NCBI GenBank assembly: GCA_023421245.1
Contig: JAEZTV010000006.1
Coordinates: 1 to 64,000 of the forward strand
DNA: 64,000 nt
Direction: 5' to 3'
Source: Bacillota bacterium
Lineage (GTDB): Bacteria > Bacillota > Clostridia > Oscillospirales > Ruminococcaceae
Position 1 is the stretch's first letter. The number at the start of each line of letters is the position of its first letter. Position numbers and translations under genes: made by a program. Shown piece after piece: positions 52,156-60,917 of the stretch. The notes under the pieces are model-generated. The model ran no database searches. It was not told where the DNA came from and saw only the letters and a list, made by a program, of their open reading frames with translations.

Positions 52156-53373
52156 TCATACAAATACCTCCATGCGGTCGGCGTCAATCATGTCTTTGGG
52201 CCGTACAACGCTGTCTGCCGAAAGAACGGCACCCGGGCCGATAACCGCAATGCCCCAGTCGTTTTTGTTATCGACCTGTTCAGGGCGCATGCCGATTACG
52301 CTGTTTTCGCCGATAATACAATCTTCAGCCACAATGGCGTACTGTACCACCGCGCCCTTTTTAATTACGGTACCCGGCATAATAATGCTGTCGCGCACCT
52401 CGGCGCCTTCTTCTACCGTAACACCGGCAAACAACACCGAAAAATCCACCGTGCCAAAGATGTTGCAGCCATCCGCCACCATCGCGTTTTGCACATTGGC
52501 GCTTTCGCCGACATAATGCGGCGGCAGCACGGGGTTGCGGGCATAGATTTTCCACGACGGGTCATGAAGTTCAAGCGGCACGTTGGGGTCCAGCAGGTCC
52601 ATGTTAGCCTCCCACAGGCTGTCGATGGTGCCGACATCCTTCCAGTATCCCTCAAAGGGGTAGGCGTATAGCTTCTGCCCGTCGGCAAGCATTGCGGGGA
52701 TGATGTCCTTGCCAAAATCCTTGGAAGCGGCAGCGTCGCGTTCATTGCTTTCGAGGTAACGGCGCAGCATCTTCCAGTTAAAGATATACACACCCATCGA
52801 GGCGAGATTACTTTTGGGCCTTTCGGGCTTCTCGGCGAATTCTCGAATTAAATAATCCTCGTCGGTATCGATAATGCCAAAGCGCGAGGCTTCTTCCCAC
52901 GGCACAGAGATCACAGCAATGGTGCAGTCCGCATCGTGTTTCTTGTGAAAATCGAGCATCCGCTCATAGTTCATCTTATAGATATGGTCGCCCGAAAGGA
53001 TGACAATGTAATCGGGGTCATAGCCCTCGATAAAATGGATGTTCTGGTAGATGGCGTTGGCGGTGCCTTTATACCAGTCCGAGCCGCTGGCCTTTTGGTA
53101 GGGCGACAGCACATGTATGCCGCCATGGTTGCGGTCAAGATCCCACGGCTGCCCGTTTCCGATATATTCGTTGAGTTCAAGCGGCTGATATTGGGTCAGC
53201 ACTCCCACGGTATCAATGCCGGAATTGACGCAATTGGATAACGTGAAATCGATGATGCGGTACTTGCCGCCATAGGGAACCGCCGGCTTTGCAAGCCGTT
53301 TGGTCAGCACATGCAGCCGGCTGCCCTGTCCGCCGGCCAACAGCATGGCGAGCCATTCTTTTTTGCGTGTCAT
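52156..53373 (-). CDS. glgC: Glucose-1-phosphate adenylyltransferase
   Basis: A 405-residue ADP-glucose pyrophosphorylase, the committed step of glycogen synthesis. The catalytic site MLLAGGQGSRLHVLTKRLAKP (as AGGQGSRL plus the Lys), PYGGKYRIIDF, and ILSGDHIYKMNY with an Asp, followed by an EKPERPKS block, are intact; a left-handed beta-helix C-terminal part (ADGCNIFGTVDFSVLFAG) follows. The ATG at 53373 has AGAGGGG 9 bases before it; the open frame upstream is not coding in character. It is the only active-looking subunit of the GlgC/GlgD pair. Confidence 0.96.
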   Translation of the reverse strand: MTRKKEWLAMLLAGGQGSRLHVLTKRLAKPAVPYGGKYRIIDFTLSNCVNSGIDTVGVLTQYQPLELNEYIGNGQPWDLDRNHGGIHVLSPYQKASGSDWYKGTANAIYQNIHFIEGYDPDYIVILSGDHIYKMNYERMLDFHKKHDADCTIAVISVPWEEASRFGIIDTDEDYLIREFAEKPERPKSNLASMGVYIFNWKMLRRYLESNERDAAASKDFGKDIIPAMLADGQKLYAYPFEGYWKDVGTIDSLWEANMDLLDPNVPLELHDPSWKIYARNPVLPPHYVGESANVQNAMVADGCNIFGTVDFSVLFAGVTVEEGAEVRDSIIMPGTVIKKGAVVQYAIVAEDCIIGENSVIGMRPEQVDNKNDWGIAVIGPGAVLSADSVVRPKDMIDADRMEVFV

Positions 53374-53449
53374 ATTAAAAAACCCCTCTCCCCTAAATGA
53401 TGCTGATGATACTATTTCCGCTGTAAACGACAGATAAAGTTTATCGTTT

Positions 53450-53510
53450 ACACCCGTTGCTTTGCAAGCGGTGTGGCGGCGAAGCTGCTGAGAAAACTGT
53501 ACAAGGACCA
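53450..53510 (+). repeat. Short dispersed repeat, copy 2, in the glgB-glgC gap
   Basis: GCTTTGCAAGCGG-GTGGCGGCGAAGCTGC and the following AAAACTGTACAA recall the 31.1 kb segment. A 39-codon frame runs through it but lacks a ribosome site. Confidence 0.35.
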
Positions 53511-53644
53511 TCCGCCTGTGGTAGACACCGCAACCGGCAAGTACTCCTTGCCGATCAAAACAGGGTTATGTTTTAATGAAGACCGGTATTAGACAGCGAT
53601 GCCCGGTACGGACGATAGATGCAAAGGCACTGATGGTCCTGCAA

Positions 53645-55555
53645 TCAGGATGACGCGGGTTCACCGCGCCCTGCCTTATCGGGGAATAAAAACAGCACGG
53701 AGCTTGGCGCAAGATCAAGTGAAAGCTCAAAAGGATGCCCGTGCAGCGGTGCCTTTTTGGCAGAGTAGTGTGAGCGCGCGGTAATTCCCGAGCCGCCAAA
53801 TGCGGTGTCGTCACTGTTAAGCAGCACACGGTACCGGCCTTTATATGGTACGCCGATGCGGTAATCCTCGCGGCGTACCGGATTAAAATTACATACGGCA
53901 ATAAGCTCTCCGCCGTCCGCCGCGATGCGCCGAAACGCGATGACGCTGTGCTTGAAGTCGTCACCCGCAATCCATGCAAAGCCATCGGAGGAACAATCAT
54001 TTTGCCATAGGGCGGGCGTATCCAGATAGATGCGGTTGAGCGTCTTAACAAACGCGCGTAGCTCGCGATGGCGGTCGTAATCAAGCAGCAGCCAATCAAG
54101 CGGCTGCTTGTAGTTCCATTCAATAAAATGCCCGAATTCCTGCCCCATAAACAACAGTTTTTTACCCGGATGCGCCATCATATAGGCAAGAAAGGTGCGT
54201 GTGCCGCAAAACTTGTCGTCGTAATCGCCCGGCATCTTAGAAAGCAGCGAGCATTTGCCGTGCACAACCTCGTCGTGCGAGATAGGCAGAATATAGTTTT
54301 CGGAAAACGCGTACATGAACGAGAAGGTAAGCTTATCGTGGTTGTAGCTGCGAAAGAGCGGGTCGGTGGACATGTAACGCAGCATATCGTTCATCCAGCC
54401 CATGTTCCACTTAAAGGTAAAACCCAGTCCGCCGTCGTAGGCAGGCTTTGTTACGAGCGGCCACGCGGTGGATTCCTCGGCAATCATCAACACATCGGGG
54501 TAGTTTTCAAGCGCCGCCTTGTTGAGCAGCTGTACAAATTCCACTGCCTCAAGGTTTTCGCGTCCGCCGTTTTTGTTGGGATGCCACTGCCATTTTTCCC
54601 TGCAATAATCAAGATACAGCATCGATGCTACAGCGTCCACCCGCAAGCCGTCGATGTGGTACCGGTCCAGCCAAAACAATGCGCTTGAGATGAGAAAGGC
54701 GCGTACCTCGTTTTTGCCAAAGTCGAACACCCTTGTGCCCCAGCCTTCATGCTCCATCTTGGAAGGGTCGGCATATTCATAGCATTTCGTGCCGTCAAAC
54801 TCGTACAGCCCATGCTCGTCCTTTGGAAAATGCGCGGGCACCCAGTCCATAATCACGCCGATGCCCGCCTGATGAAAACGGTCTACAAACCGCATAAAAT
54901 CGTGCGGCGTACCATAGCGCGAGGTGGGGGCAAAATACCCCGTTACCTGATACCCCCACGAGCCGTCGTAGGGATACTCGGTCACCGGCATAATCTCTAT
55001 GTGCGTGTAGCCAAGCTCGGCCACATAGGGAATCAGGCGGTCGGCAAGCATCTCGTAGCTTAGCAGGCTGCCGTCGGGATTTCGCATAAACGAACCCAGA
55101 TGAACCTCATAGATGTTCATTGGACTTTTAAACGGATCGGTGCCTCTGCGTTTTTCCAGCCATGCGCCGTCCTGCCACTCATATCCATCAAGGCTATATA
55201 CCTTGGATGCGGTCTGCGGCCTTGTTTCGCAATGAAACGCGTACGGGTCGGCCTTCATAACAATCTGCCCGCCCGCCGACTTAATGCGGTATTTATAGTT
55301 ATCGTACCTTTTCAGCCCTGCAATCCGGCATTCCCACAGGCCTTCGGCGTTGATGCGAATCATGGGGTTGATGTCACGGTTCCAGTTGTTGAAATCACCC
55401 ACCACCGACACCTCGGCCGCGTTTGGCGCCCACACCCGAAACACTGCCGTACCATCATGCAGGTGACAGCCCAAAAGCTCGTAGGCGCGATAGTTGGTTC
55501 CTTGATGGAACAGGTATACCGGCATGCTGAGCGGGTCGTTGATTGCAGGATACAT
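53645..55555 (-). CDS. glgB: 1,4-alpha-glucan branching enzyme
   Basis: A 636-residue GH13 branching enzyme. An N-terminal CBM48/Ig-like domain (about 20-130, HDGTAVFRVWAPNAAEVSVV and the family's FNNWNRD) precedes the barrel. The catalytic set is complete: Asp307 in GLRVDAVASML, Glu360 in MIAEESTAWP and Asp428 in SHDEVVHGK. The ATG at 55555 has GGAGGAAA 7 bases upstream; the longer frame begins in non-typical sequence. First gene of glgB-glgC-glgD-glgA. Confidence 0.96.
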   Translation of the reverse strand: MYPAINDPLSMPVYLFHQGTNYRAYELLGCHLHDGTAVFRVWAPNAAEVSVVGDFNNWNRDINPMIRINAEGLWECRIAGLKRYDNYKYRIKSAGGQIVMKADPYAFHCETRPQTASKVYSLDGYEWQDGAWLEKRRGTDPFKSPMNIYEVHLGSFMRNPDGSLLSYEMLADRLIPYVAELGYTHIEIMPVTEYPYDGSWGYQVTGYFAPTSRYGTPHDFMRFVDRFHQAGIGVIMDWVPAHFPKDEHGLYEFDGTKCYEYADPSKMEHEGWGTRVFDFGKNEVRAFLISSALFWLDRYHIDGLRVDAVASMLYLDYCREKWQWHPNKNGGRENLEAVEFVQLLNKAALENYPDVLMIAEESTAWPLVTKPAYDGGLGFTFKWNMGWMNDMLRYMSTDPLFRSYNHDKLTFSFMYAFSENYILPISHDEVVHGKCSLLSKMPGDYDDKFCGTRTFLAYMMAHPGKKLLFMGQEFGHFIEWNYKQPLDWLLLDYDRHRELRAFVKTLNRIYLDTPALWQNDCSSDGFAWIAGDDFKHSVIAFRRIAADGGELIAVCNFNPVRREDYRIGVPYKGRYRVLLNSDDTAFGGSGITARSHYSAKKAPLHGHPFELSLDLAPSSVLFLFPDKAGRGEPASS

Positions 55556-55676
55556 GTGCGATTTCCTCCGTTTTGGGTATTTGTATAACCCGCAAAAAGC
55601 GGTGGGGAACACAGGTGAAAGAGCATCGGAGCAATGCGCGATGACAGGTGGTATTTTTCCCCTATGCTTTATTTCT

Positions 55677-55704
55677 ATTCTACCATAATAATTACATTTT
55701 TCAA
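55677..55704 (-). promoter_or_regulatory. Sigma-A promoter of the glg operon
   Basis: On the minus strand TTGAAA, 16 bases, TAGAAT, about 120 bases before glgB. Confidence 0.6.
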
Positions 55705-55865
55705 GTGTTTTTTGGTAATATTTTATTAAGTTTTCATTTTTGAATGGGCAATATTTATGTAAGATTCACATATAATTGACCATGTTCTTGCTGTTATTTC
55801 TAAAAGAGCCGAACAGGTTCAGTATATGAAACAGAATGCACCGTTATGACGGATAAGCATAAAAA

Positions 55866-55903
55866 ACACCCTGCCATAGCCCATAGGGGTTACGGCAGGG
55901 TGT
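55866..55903 (-). terminator. Terminator after queH
   Basis: ACACCCTGCC pairs with GGCAGGGTGT around an inner TAGCCCATA/-GGGG- stem; on the minus strand TTTTTTAT follows. It lies between queH and glgB. Confidence 0.85.
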
Positions 55904-55960
55904 GGGGCGATAGGATATAAAACCGCGCTCCGTACTGCAAAGGCAAAAAAGAAGAATCTT

Positions 55961-56602
55961 TTAGCGCCGGACGATTGGCGGGGCGCTCTGCACAGGCTCG
56001 CTGCGCTGCGCGGAAAAGATGCACCCGCAAAAGCTTTGGCGGTACAGCCCGTACTGTGCGCTAAGTTCCACCGAGCGCTTATAGCCGCCGCGCTTTTTAA
56101 AATCGCAGGGCAGGTGAGCAACGCCATACTGCTGCGCAAGACGCTCACCGATATCATTTAGCTTTGCGGCATTCTTGTACGGGCTGATGGAAAGGGTGGT
56201 GGTAAAGTAGTCAAACCCCTGTTCGGCTGCAAGGCTTGCGGTGCTGTCGAGCCTCAGCTCATAGCAAGCGGTGCAGCGTGCTCCGCCTTCACGCTCCTGT
56301 TCCAGCCCCTTCGCGGCAAGTGAAAAGCGGTCGGAGTCATAGTCCCCTGCGATAAGGCGCACGGGGTTTTGTACAGGCAGCACCGAAACCAGCCGTGTCA
56401 GCTCATCCAGCCTGCGCTGATATTCCTCCGCGTTCGTGATGTTGGGGTTATAATAGTAGAGTGTGATAATAAAAAACTGCGACAGATATTCAAGTACATA
56501 GCTTGAACAGGGCGCGCAGCAGGCGTGCAAAAGCAGCGTTTTTGGCTGCTTCGTCTGCAGGAGGATATCCTCAAGCTCTTTTTGATAGTTTTTGTTGTTC
56601 AT
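55961..56602 (-). CDS. queH: Epoxyqueuosine reductase QueH
   Basis: A 213-residue protein (DUF208 family) that makes queuosine from epoxyqueuosine in tRNA anticodons; it replaces cobalamin-dependent QueG in many anaerobes. HACCAPCSSYVLEYL (Cys28, Cys29, Cys32), ARCTACYELRL near 115 and QSFCGCIFSAQ near the C terminus supply the Cys residues for the iron-sulfur and metal sites. AAAGGAT precedes the ATG at about 9 bases. Other queuosine genes are not in the window. Confidence 0.93.
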   Translation of the reverse strand: MNNKNYQKELEDILLQTKQPKTLLLHACCAPCSSYVLEYLSQFFIITLYYYNPNITNAEEYQRRLDELTRLVSVLPVQNPVRLIAGDYDSDRFSLAAKGLEQEREGGARCTACYELRLDSTASLAAEQGFDYFTTTLSISPYKNAAKLNDIGERLAQQYGVAHLPCDFKKRGGYKRSVELSAQYGLYRQSFCGCIFSAQRSEPVQSAPPIVRR

Positions 56603-56730
56603 AAGGCCGAATCCTTTTGTTTAAACTAAACCGCTATGCGATAGTTTGCGTCTAACCCCAACTATAGCATGCGCAAACGGCATGTGCAAGCGGCACATTT
56701 CTAACCGGAGGCATTGCTCTTTATAATAAA

Positions 56731-56757
56731 ATATGGTACCATATAATTGTATACAAT
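56731..56757. promoter_or_regulatory. Paired palindromes between queH and the nitroreductase-like gene
   Basis: ATATGGTACCATAT (56731-56744) and ATTGTATACAAT (56746-56757) are perfect palindromes one base apart, just upstream of a TATAAT at 56763-56768. They overlap the expected -35 region, a position for a repressor site. Confidence 0.55.
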
Positions 56758-56853
56758 AAAGGTATAATTTATATATTATAAAGACTTACCGCCATATTTG
56801 AAGCAGAAATAACCATACTAATAGAATATCCATATTGATTGGAGGTAAATTTA

Positions 56854-57465
56854 ATGTCACTGTCAAACACAAGCCTTACGCAAGCAATAGAGCTGCGCCG
56901 CAGTATTTATGCGCTGAGTCCCGAGACCCCTGTTTCGGAGGAGAGAATCCTTGCCCTTATTGAGCACGCGGTAAAGTATGTGCCCAGCGCCTTTCACAGC
57001 CAGAGTCAGCGTGTCGCGGTACTGTTTGGTGAGCAGCATAAGCTGTTGTGGAGCGATATCACCCTATCGGCGCTTAAAAAGGTTGTGCCGCCCGAGAGCT
57101 TTGCATCAACGAAGGAAAAGATTGACGGCTTTGCGAACGCTTACGGCACCGTGATGTTTTTCAACCATACCCCCACCATCGAGGGTATGATGGCGCAGTT
57201 TGCGCTGTATAAGGACAACTTTCCCCTATGGGCGGAGCAGGCAAACGGCATGCTGCAGTATGCTGTATGGATGCTGCTGGAGAGCGAGGGCCTTGGCGCG
57301 TCGCTGCAGCATTACCATCCGCTCATCAATGAGGGTGTTTACGGCAAGCTTGGTATCGACACCGCATGGCAGCCCGTAGCACAGATGCCGTTCGGCCTGC
57401 CGACCGCACAACCTGGACCAAAAGAGTTCATGCCCCTCGCCGAGCGCATGCGCGTGTTACGCTGA
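56854..57465 (+). CDS. Nitroreductase-family oxidoreductase (fatty acid repression/YdgI-like)
   Basis: A 203-residue FMN-binding protein. AIELRRSIYALSPETPVSEERIL matches the nitroreductase FMN site with R-R-S, followed by VPSAFHSQSQRVAVLFGEQHKLLW and LLESEGLGASLQHYHPLI. The YdgI/FRM2-like clade of this family is associated with redox or lipid stress, but the substrate is not known. GGAGG lies about 10 bases before the ATG at 56854. Two palindromes sit at its promoter, so it is probably induced by a small-molecule-responsive repressor that is not in the window. Confidence 0.87.
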   Translation: MSLSNTSLTQAIELRRSIYALSPETPVSEERILALIEHAVKYVPSAFHSQSQRVAVLFGEQHKLLWSDITLSALKKVVPPESFASTKEKIDGFANAYGTVMFFNHTPTIEGMMAQFALYKDNFPLWAEQANGMLQYAVWMLLESEGLGASLQHYHPLINEGVYGKLGIDTAWQPVAQMPFGLPTAQPGPKEFMPLAERMRVLR

Positions 57466-57625
57466 TATAATGTCTGCAAAATAATTAATAAATGCAGCCG
57501 CTGTACGGCTTTAAGAGCATTTTTGAACTAGGGAAAGACAAGGTCTTTGAAACTTTAAATCAAAACCCTTGCACATCCTATATTCATAAACATCAATTCT
57601 AAAGTACGTTCAATATAAAAAGGTA

Positions 57626-57655
57626 AACAGCCGTCCGTTTTGGGCGGCTGTTCGT
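57626..57655 (+). terminator. Terminator after the nitroreductase-like gene
   Basis: AACAGCCG with CGGCTGTT plus CC/GG, loop GTTTT. The T-run is poor (CGTTTA), so it is only moderate. Confidence 0.5.
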
Positions 57656-57798
57656 TTAGGCAAGGCTCACTCCGCAGCTTGAAAAAGCCCACACCATTCT
57701 GCGGTTTTCGCGCCTTTTTAAGATGCACCTTCGGATGGCAAATGTTGACCGTCGTTTGGCCTTATATAGTATGTAGTCCAATTCAGATAGCAGGGCGG
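57656..57798. other. Gene-free gap before the Crp/Fnr gene end
   Basis: Part of a 333-base gap after the nitroreductase-like gene. Only short, non-typical frames occur; I see nothing else. Confidence 0.4.
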
Positions 57799-58482
57799 TC
57801 ACTCGGCTGTCAGACGTTCTAACTTCTCGTAATCTATCAGGGTAATGCCGCCGCGGGAGAGCGCAACCATCCCCTCTGATTGAAAATATTTGAGCATCCT
57901 GGTTACTACCTCGCGTGCCGAACCCAGATGCCGCGCAATTGCTTCATGGGTAATTTCAAGCGTTTCTCCGCCGTCCATCACCGACTGCTCTAATAAAAAG
58001 TTTGCAAGCCGCTTGTCAAAGCTTGAAAATAGCACCTGCTCCATCACCCACATTACATCCGAAAGGCGCGAGGACATCAGCTGGTTTGCGTAATCGGCCA
58101 CCGCAATTGAGGTATGGCTGAGCAGCTCGTATACGCGGGTGGGGATGAACATCGCCTCGGTGTCGCGCTCGGCCTCAATATTAATCTCAAAGCTGATATT
58201 TTTCAGGATGCAGGAAGCGGTGAGCAGGCAGGTATCGCGGTCAAGCAGGCGGTAAAGGGTAATCTCCTTCCCCTGCGGGGAGAGGATAAACGCACGCACC
58301 TGCCCGCTTTTTATAATCAGCATGCCCGAACAGTCGGTCGCGCCGTTGTGAAGGCTTTCACCTTTGCGGTATGTTCTGCCCGTTGCAGTCAGCTCAATCT
58401 CACGCTGCTGCACCGCGCTCAGCTTATCCCAAAAGGGGAGCACCTCGCGCAGAAACGCAACACCTATTGCGGTAAGTGACAT
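57799..58482 (-). CDS. Crp/Fnr-family transcriptional regulator
   Basis: A 227-residue regulator. The N-terminal cyclic-nucleotide-binding-like beta roll (about 25-120; CSGMLIIKSGQVRAFI) is followed by a dimer helix (SDVMWVMEQVLFSSFDKRLANFLLE) and a winged helix with recognition part ITHEAIARHLGSAREVVTRML. The start at 58482 is preferred to 58509. The sensor lacks an obvious N-terminal Cys cluster like Fnr, so oxygen-sensing by an iron-sulfur cluster is not indicated. A TATAAT-like -10 is near 58531-58536. Its targets are unknown; the redox genes next to it are possible. Confidence 0.88.
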   Translation of the reverse strand: MSLTAIGVAFLREVLPFWDKLSAVQQREIELTATGRTYRKGESLHNGATDCSGMLIIKSGQVRAFILSPQGKEITLYRLLDRDTCLLTASCILKNISFEINIEAERDTEAMFIPTRVYELLSHTSIAVADYANQLMSSRLSDVMWVMEQVLFSSFDKRLANFLLEQSVMDGGETLEITHEAIARHLGSAREVVTRMLKYFQSEGMVALSRGGITLIDYEKLERLTAE

Positions 58483-58558
58483 TGTCAACACACCTTTCCC
58501 ATTTTGCATCGCTGCTGTCTGCTACCTTGTATTATACTACAGTTCGCCGCGAAATAAA

Positions 58559-58599
58559 ACAACAGTACCCTATGAAAAGATATCATAGGGTACTGTTGT
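58559..58599 (-). terminator. Terminator after trxA
   Basis: A perfect 17-bp stem (ACAACAGTACCCTATGA with its complement) and a 7-base loop, followed on the minus strand by TTTTATTTC. Confidence 0.9.
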
Positions 58600-58865
58600 G
58601 AAAGTTATATTTGAGGAGAACAGACCTGATTTATATGCCGGCTTTGGTGTGGTACAGCGTATCAAGCAAGTTTGGTACAGTCGTGGTATCTGTTTAAGGG
58701 TATCGATGCAGTGGAACAAGCAGTGTGTTTTGTGAAGGTGTGCTGTTGTTGTAATGCTAGACTATTCAGTCGTTTGGTGTGGTTACCAAAACCAGCAATC
58801 AAAGAGCCGCACTATGTAGGCATTTGGGGGATACCAGGGCGGCAGGAGCCGGCGGTGATGCGGGG
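58600..58865. other. Long 3' untranslated region of trxA
   Basis: About 266 bases between the trxA stop and its terminator. I see no gene in either strand that has a plausible start and composition. Confidence 0.45.
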
Positions 58866-59177
58866 TTATTGGAGCATCTCGAGGATGGCGGTTTTGCTCT
58901 TTGCCCCGATTGCGGAGGATTTAATCTTCCCGTTTTGCATTACGATGATGGTGGGGATGCTCATAACCTGAAATTGTTCTGCAAGCTCAGGCTCTTCGTC
59001 TACGTTAATCTTACCCACCTTCACCTTGCCGGAGGATTCCATCCCGATTTCGTCAACAATCGGGGCTACCCTGCGGCAGGGTCCGCACCATGGTGCCCAA
59101 AAGTCGATGAGCACCGGTTGGATGGATTGCAAAACCTCTTTTGTAAAATTCTTTTTTGTTACGGTTAATGTTGCCAT
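58866..59177 (-). CDS. trxA: Thioredoxin
   Basis: A 103-residue thioredoxin with the active site WCGPC (Cys31 and Cys34) in IDFWAPWCGPCRRVAP and the cis-Pro loop MSIPTIIVMQNG. It reduces disulfides in the cytoplasm and needs a reductase that is not in the window. The ATG at 59177 has AAAGG 9 bases upstream. It lies 137 bases downstream of hcp on the same strand. Confidence 0.95.
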   Translation of the reverse strand: MATLTVTKKNFTKEVLQSIQPVLIDFWAPWCGPCRRVAPIVDEIGMESSGKVKVGKINVDEEPELAEQFQVMSIPTIIVMQNGKIKSSAIGAKSKTAILEMLQ

Positions 59178-59314
59178 GTTTTTCACCCTTTCGGTTTGCG
59201 ATGCTGTGTGTTCTCTATCTGATACTATTATAGCAATTTGCGGTTTTTTCTCCGTGACAACATCACAAACGCATACAGAGAAACGAAAAAGGAAGAAAAA
59301 CAGTATTCTGTATC

Positions 59315-60877
59315 TTATTTACCACCGAGAATACGGGCAAGATCCTCTTCGGGGGTGGTGATGGGCGTCAGACCATAGTTTTCTACCAATACACCCAGCA
59401 CATTGGGCGAGAGGAACGCAGGCAGGCTCGGCCCGATGAGAATGTTCTTAATGCCCAGTGCAAGCAAGGTGAGCAGCACGCATACTGCCTTTTGCTCGTA
59501 CCACGAAAGCACCAGTGTCAGCGGCAGCTCGTTTACGCCGCAGTCAAATGCCTTAGAGAGTGCGAGCGCCACCTGAATTGCGCTGTAAGAATCGTTGCAC
59601 TGTCCCATATCCATGATGCGGGGCAGGCCGCCGATGGTGCCAAGGTCAAGGTCGTTAAAACGGTATTTGCCGCATGCAAGGGTTAGAATAATTGTATCGG
59701 ACGGCGCCTGCTTTACAAAATCGGTGTAGTAGTTGCGGCCGGGGCGTGCACCGTCGCAGCCGCCAACAAGGAAGAAATGGCGGATTGCGCCTGTCTTTAC
59801 CGCGTCGATTACGGTGTCGGCTGCCGCAAGAACGGCACCCCTTGCAAAGCCGGTGGTCAGCATGCTGCCGCCGTTGATGCCGGTCATTACTTTATCTTCG
59901 GCATAGCCGCCAAGCTCCAATGCCTTGTTAATAACCTGTGTAAAATCTTTTTCTTCGCCGATGTGCACCATGTCGGGGTAAGCGACAACAGCGGTGGTGA
60001 AGATGCGGTCGCGATAGCTGTCGCGCACGGGCATCAGGCAGTTGGTGGTAAACAACACAGGTCCTGCGATGTTTTCAAACTCCTTCTGCTGATTCTGCCA
60101 TGCCGTGCCGAAGTTGCCCTTGAGGTGCGGGAATTTCTTGAGCTCAGGGTATGCGTGGGCGGGCAGCATCTCGCCGTGGGTGTATATGTTAATGCCTTTA
60201 CCCTCGGTCTGTTTGAGCAGCAGGTGCAGATCGTACAGGTCATGACCCGAGATTACGATGAACGGCCCCTTTTCAATGGTCATGGGTACCTTTGTCGGCT
60301 CGGGGGTACCGTAGGTTTCGGTGTTTGCTTTGTCGAGCAGCGCCATACAGGCAAGGTTTACAAGCCCGGTCTTTGTTACCAGCTCAAGCAGCTCCTCCTG
60401 CGAGGCCTCGCTGCCAATGGCGGCAAGCGACTGATAGAAGAAGGCGTTTACCTCATCATCATAGTAGCCAAGTGCCGCTGCATGAAAGGCATAAGCCGCC
60501 ATACCGCGGATGCCAAACAGAATCAGTGATTTCAGCGAGCGGATATCCTCGTTATCGCCCCACAGCTCATCCAGCGGGTATTCGCCTACGGTAGCGTCAA
60601 TCGAAGCCACTGCCCTGCGTGTAAGGGCAATTCTGCGCTGCAGAGAGTCGTCGTCAAAGCTGACGTTGGTTACTGCGGTAAAAAGACCGGCAATCAGCAG
60701 CTCATCGGTTTTTTGGGTGCGGTTATCCTTTGCGGCCTTTGCAAGTGCAACCAGCACGCCGGTTAGCTCGTCTTGCAGATTAGAGGTGGAGCTTTCCTTA
60801 CCGCATACCCCTTTTACGGTACAGGCCTTTCCACCCGCCGTCTGCTCGCACTGAAAACAGAACATCTTGTTATCCAT
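59315..60877 (-). CDS. hcp: Hydroxylamine reductase / hybrid cluster protein
   Basis: A 520-residue Hcp. The N-terminal Cys set C7, C10, C19 and C25 (MFCFQCEQTAGGKACT then GVCGK) holds a cubane-type cluster, and later Cys, His and Glu residues ligate the hybrid Fe-S-O cluster. Hcp reduces NO to N2O or hydroxylamine to ammonia and protects anaerobes from nitrosative stress. Length matches the short class found in anaerobes. It follows the ferredoxin gene by 40 bases and has GAAGGAG before the ATG. The divergent Crp/Fnr gene is the likely regulator. Confidence 0.96.
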   Translation of the reverse strand: MDNKMFCFQCEQTAGGKACTVKGVCGKESSTSNLQDELTGVLVALAKAAKDNRTQKTDELLIAGLFTAVTNVSFDDDSLQRRIALTRRAVASIDATVGEYPLDELWGDNEDIRSLKSLILFGIRGMAAYAFHAAALGYYDDEVNAFFYQSLAAIGSEASQEELLELVTKTGLVNLACMALLDKANTETYGTPEPTKVPMTIEKGPFIVISGHDLYDLHLLLKQTEGKGINIYTHGEMLPAHAYPELKKFPHLKGNFGTAWQNQQKEFENIAGPVLFTTNCLMPVRDSYRDRIFTTAVVAYPDMVHIGEEKDFTQVINKALELGGYAEDKVMTGINGGSMLTTGFARGAVLAAADTVIDAVKTGAIRHFFLVGGCDGARPGRNYYTDFVKQAPSDTIILTLACGKYRFNDLDLGTIGGLPRIMDMGQCNDSYSAIQVALALSKAFDCGVNELPLTLVLSWYEQKAVCVLLTLLALGIKNILIGPSLPAFLSPNVLGVLVENYGLTPITTPEEDLARILGGK

Positions 60878-60917
60878 TCCTACTTCTCCTTTGATTTTTA
60901 TAATTATTGAAACTACT

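Noticed and set aside
53480..53590. Possible small gene or gene fragment in the glgB-glgC gap
   Set aside because: The 39-codon frame has only a GTG start, no ribosome site, and overlaps a dispersed repeat.
57640..57822. A 60-codon plus-strand frame between the nitroreductase-like and Crp/Fnr genes
   Set aside because: It begins inside a terminator stem, has no ribosome site and runs antisense into the Crp/Fnr gene end.
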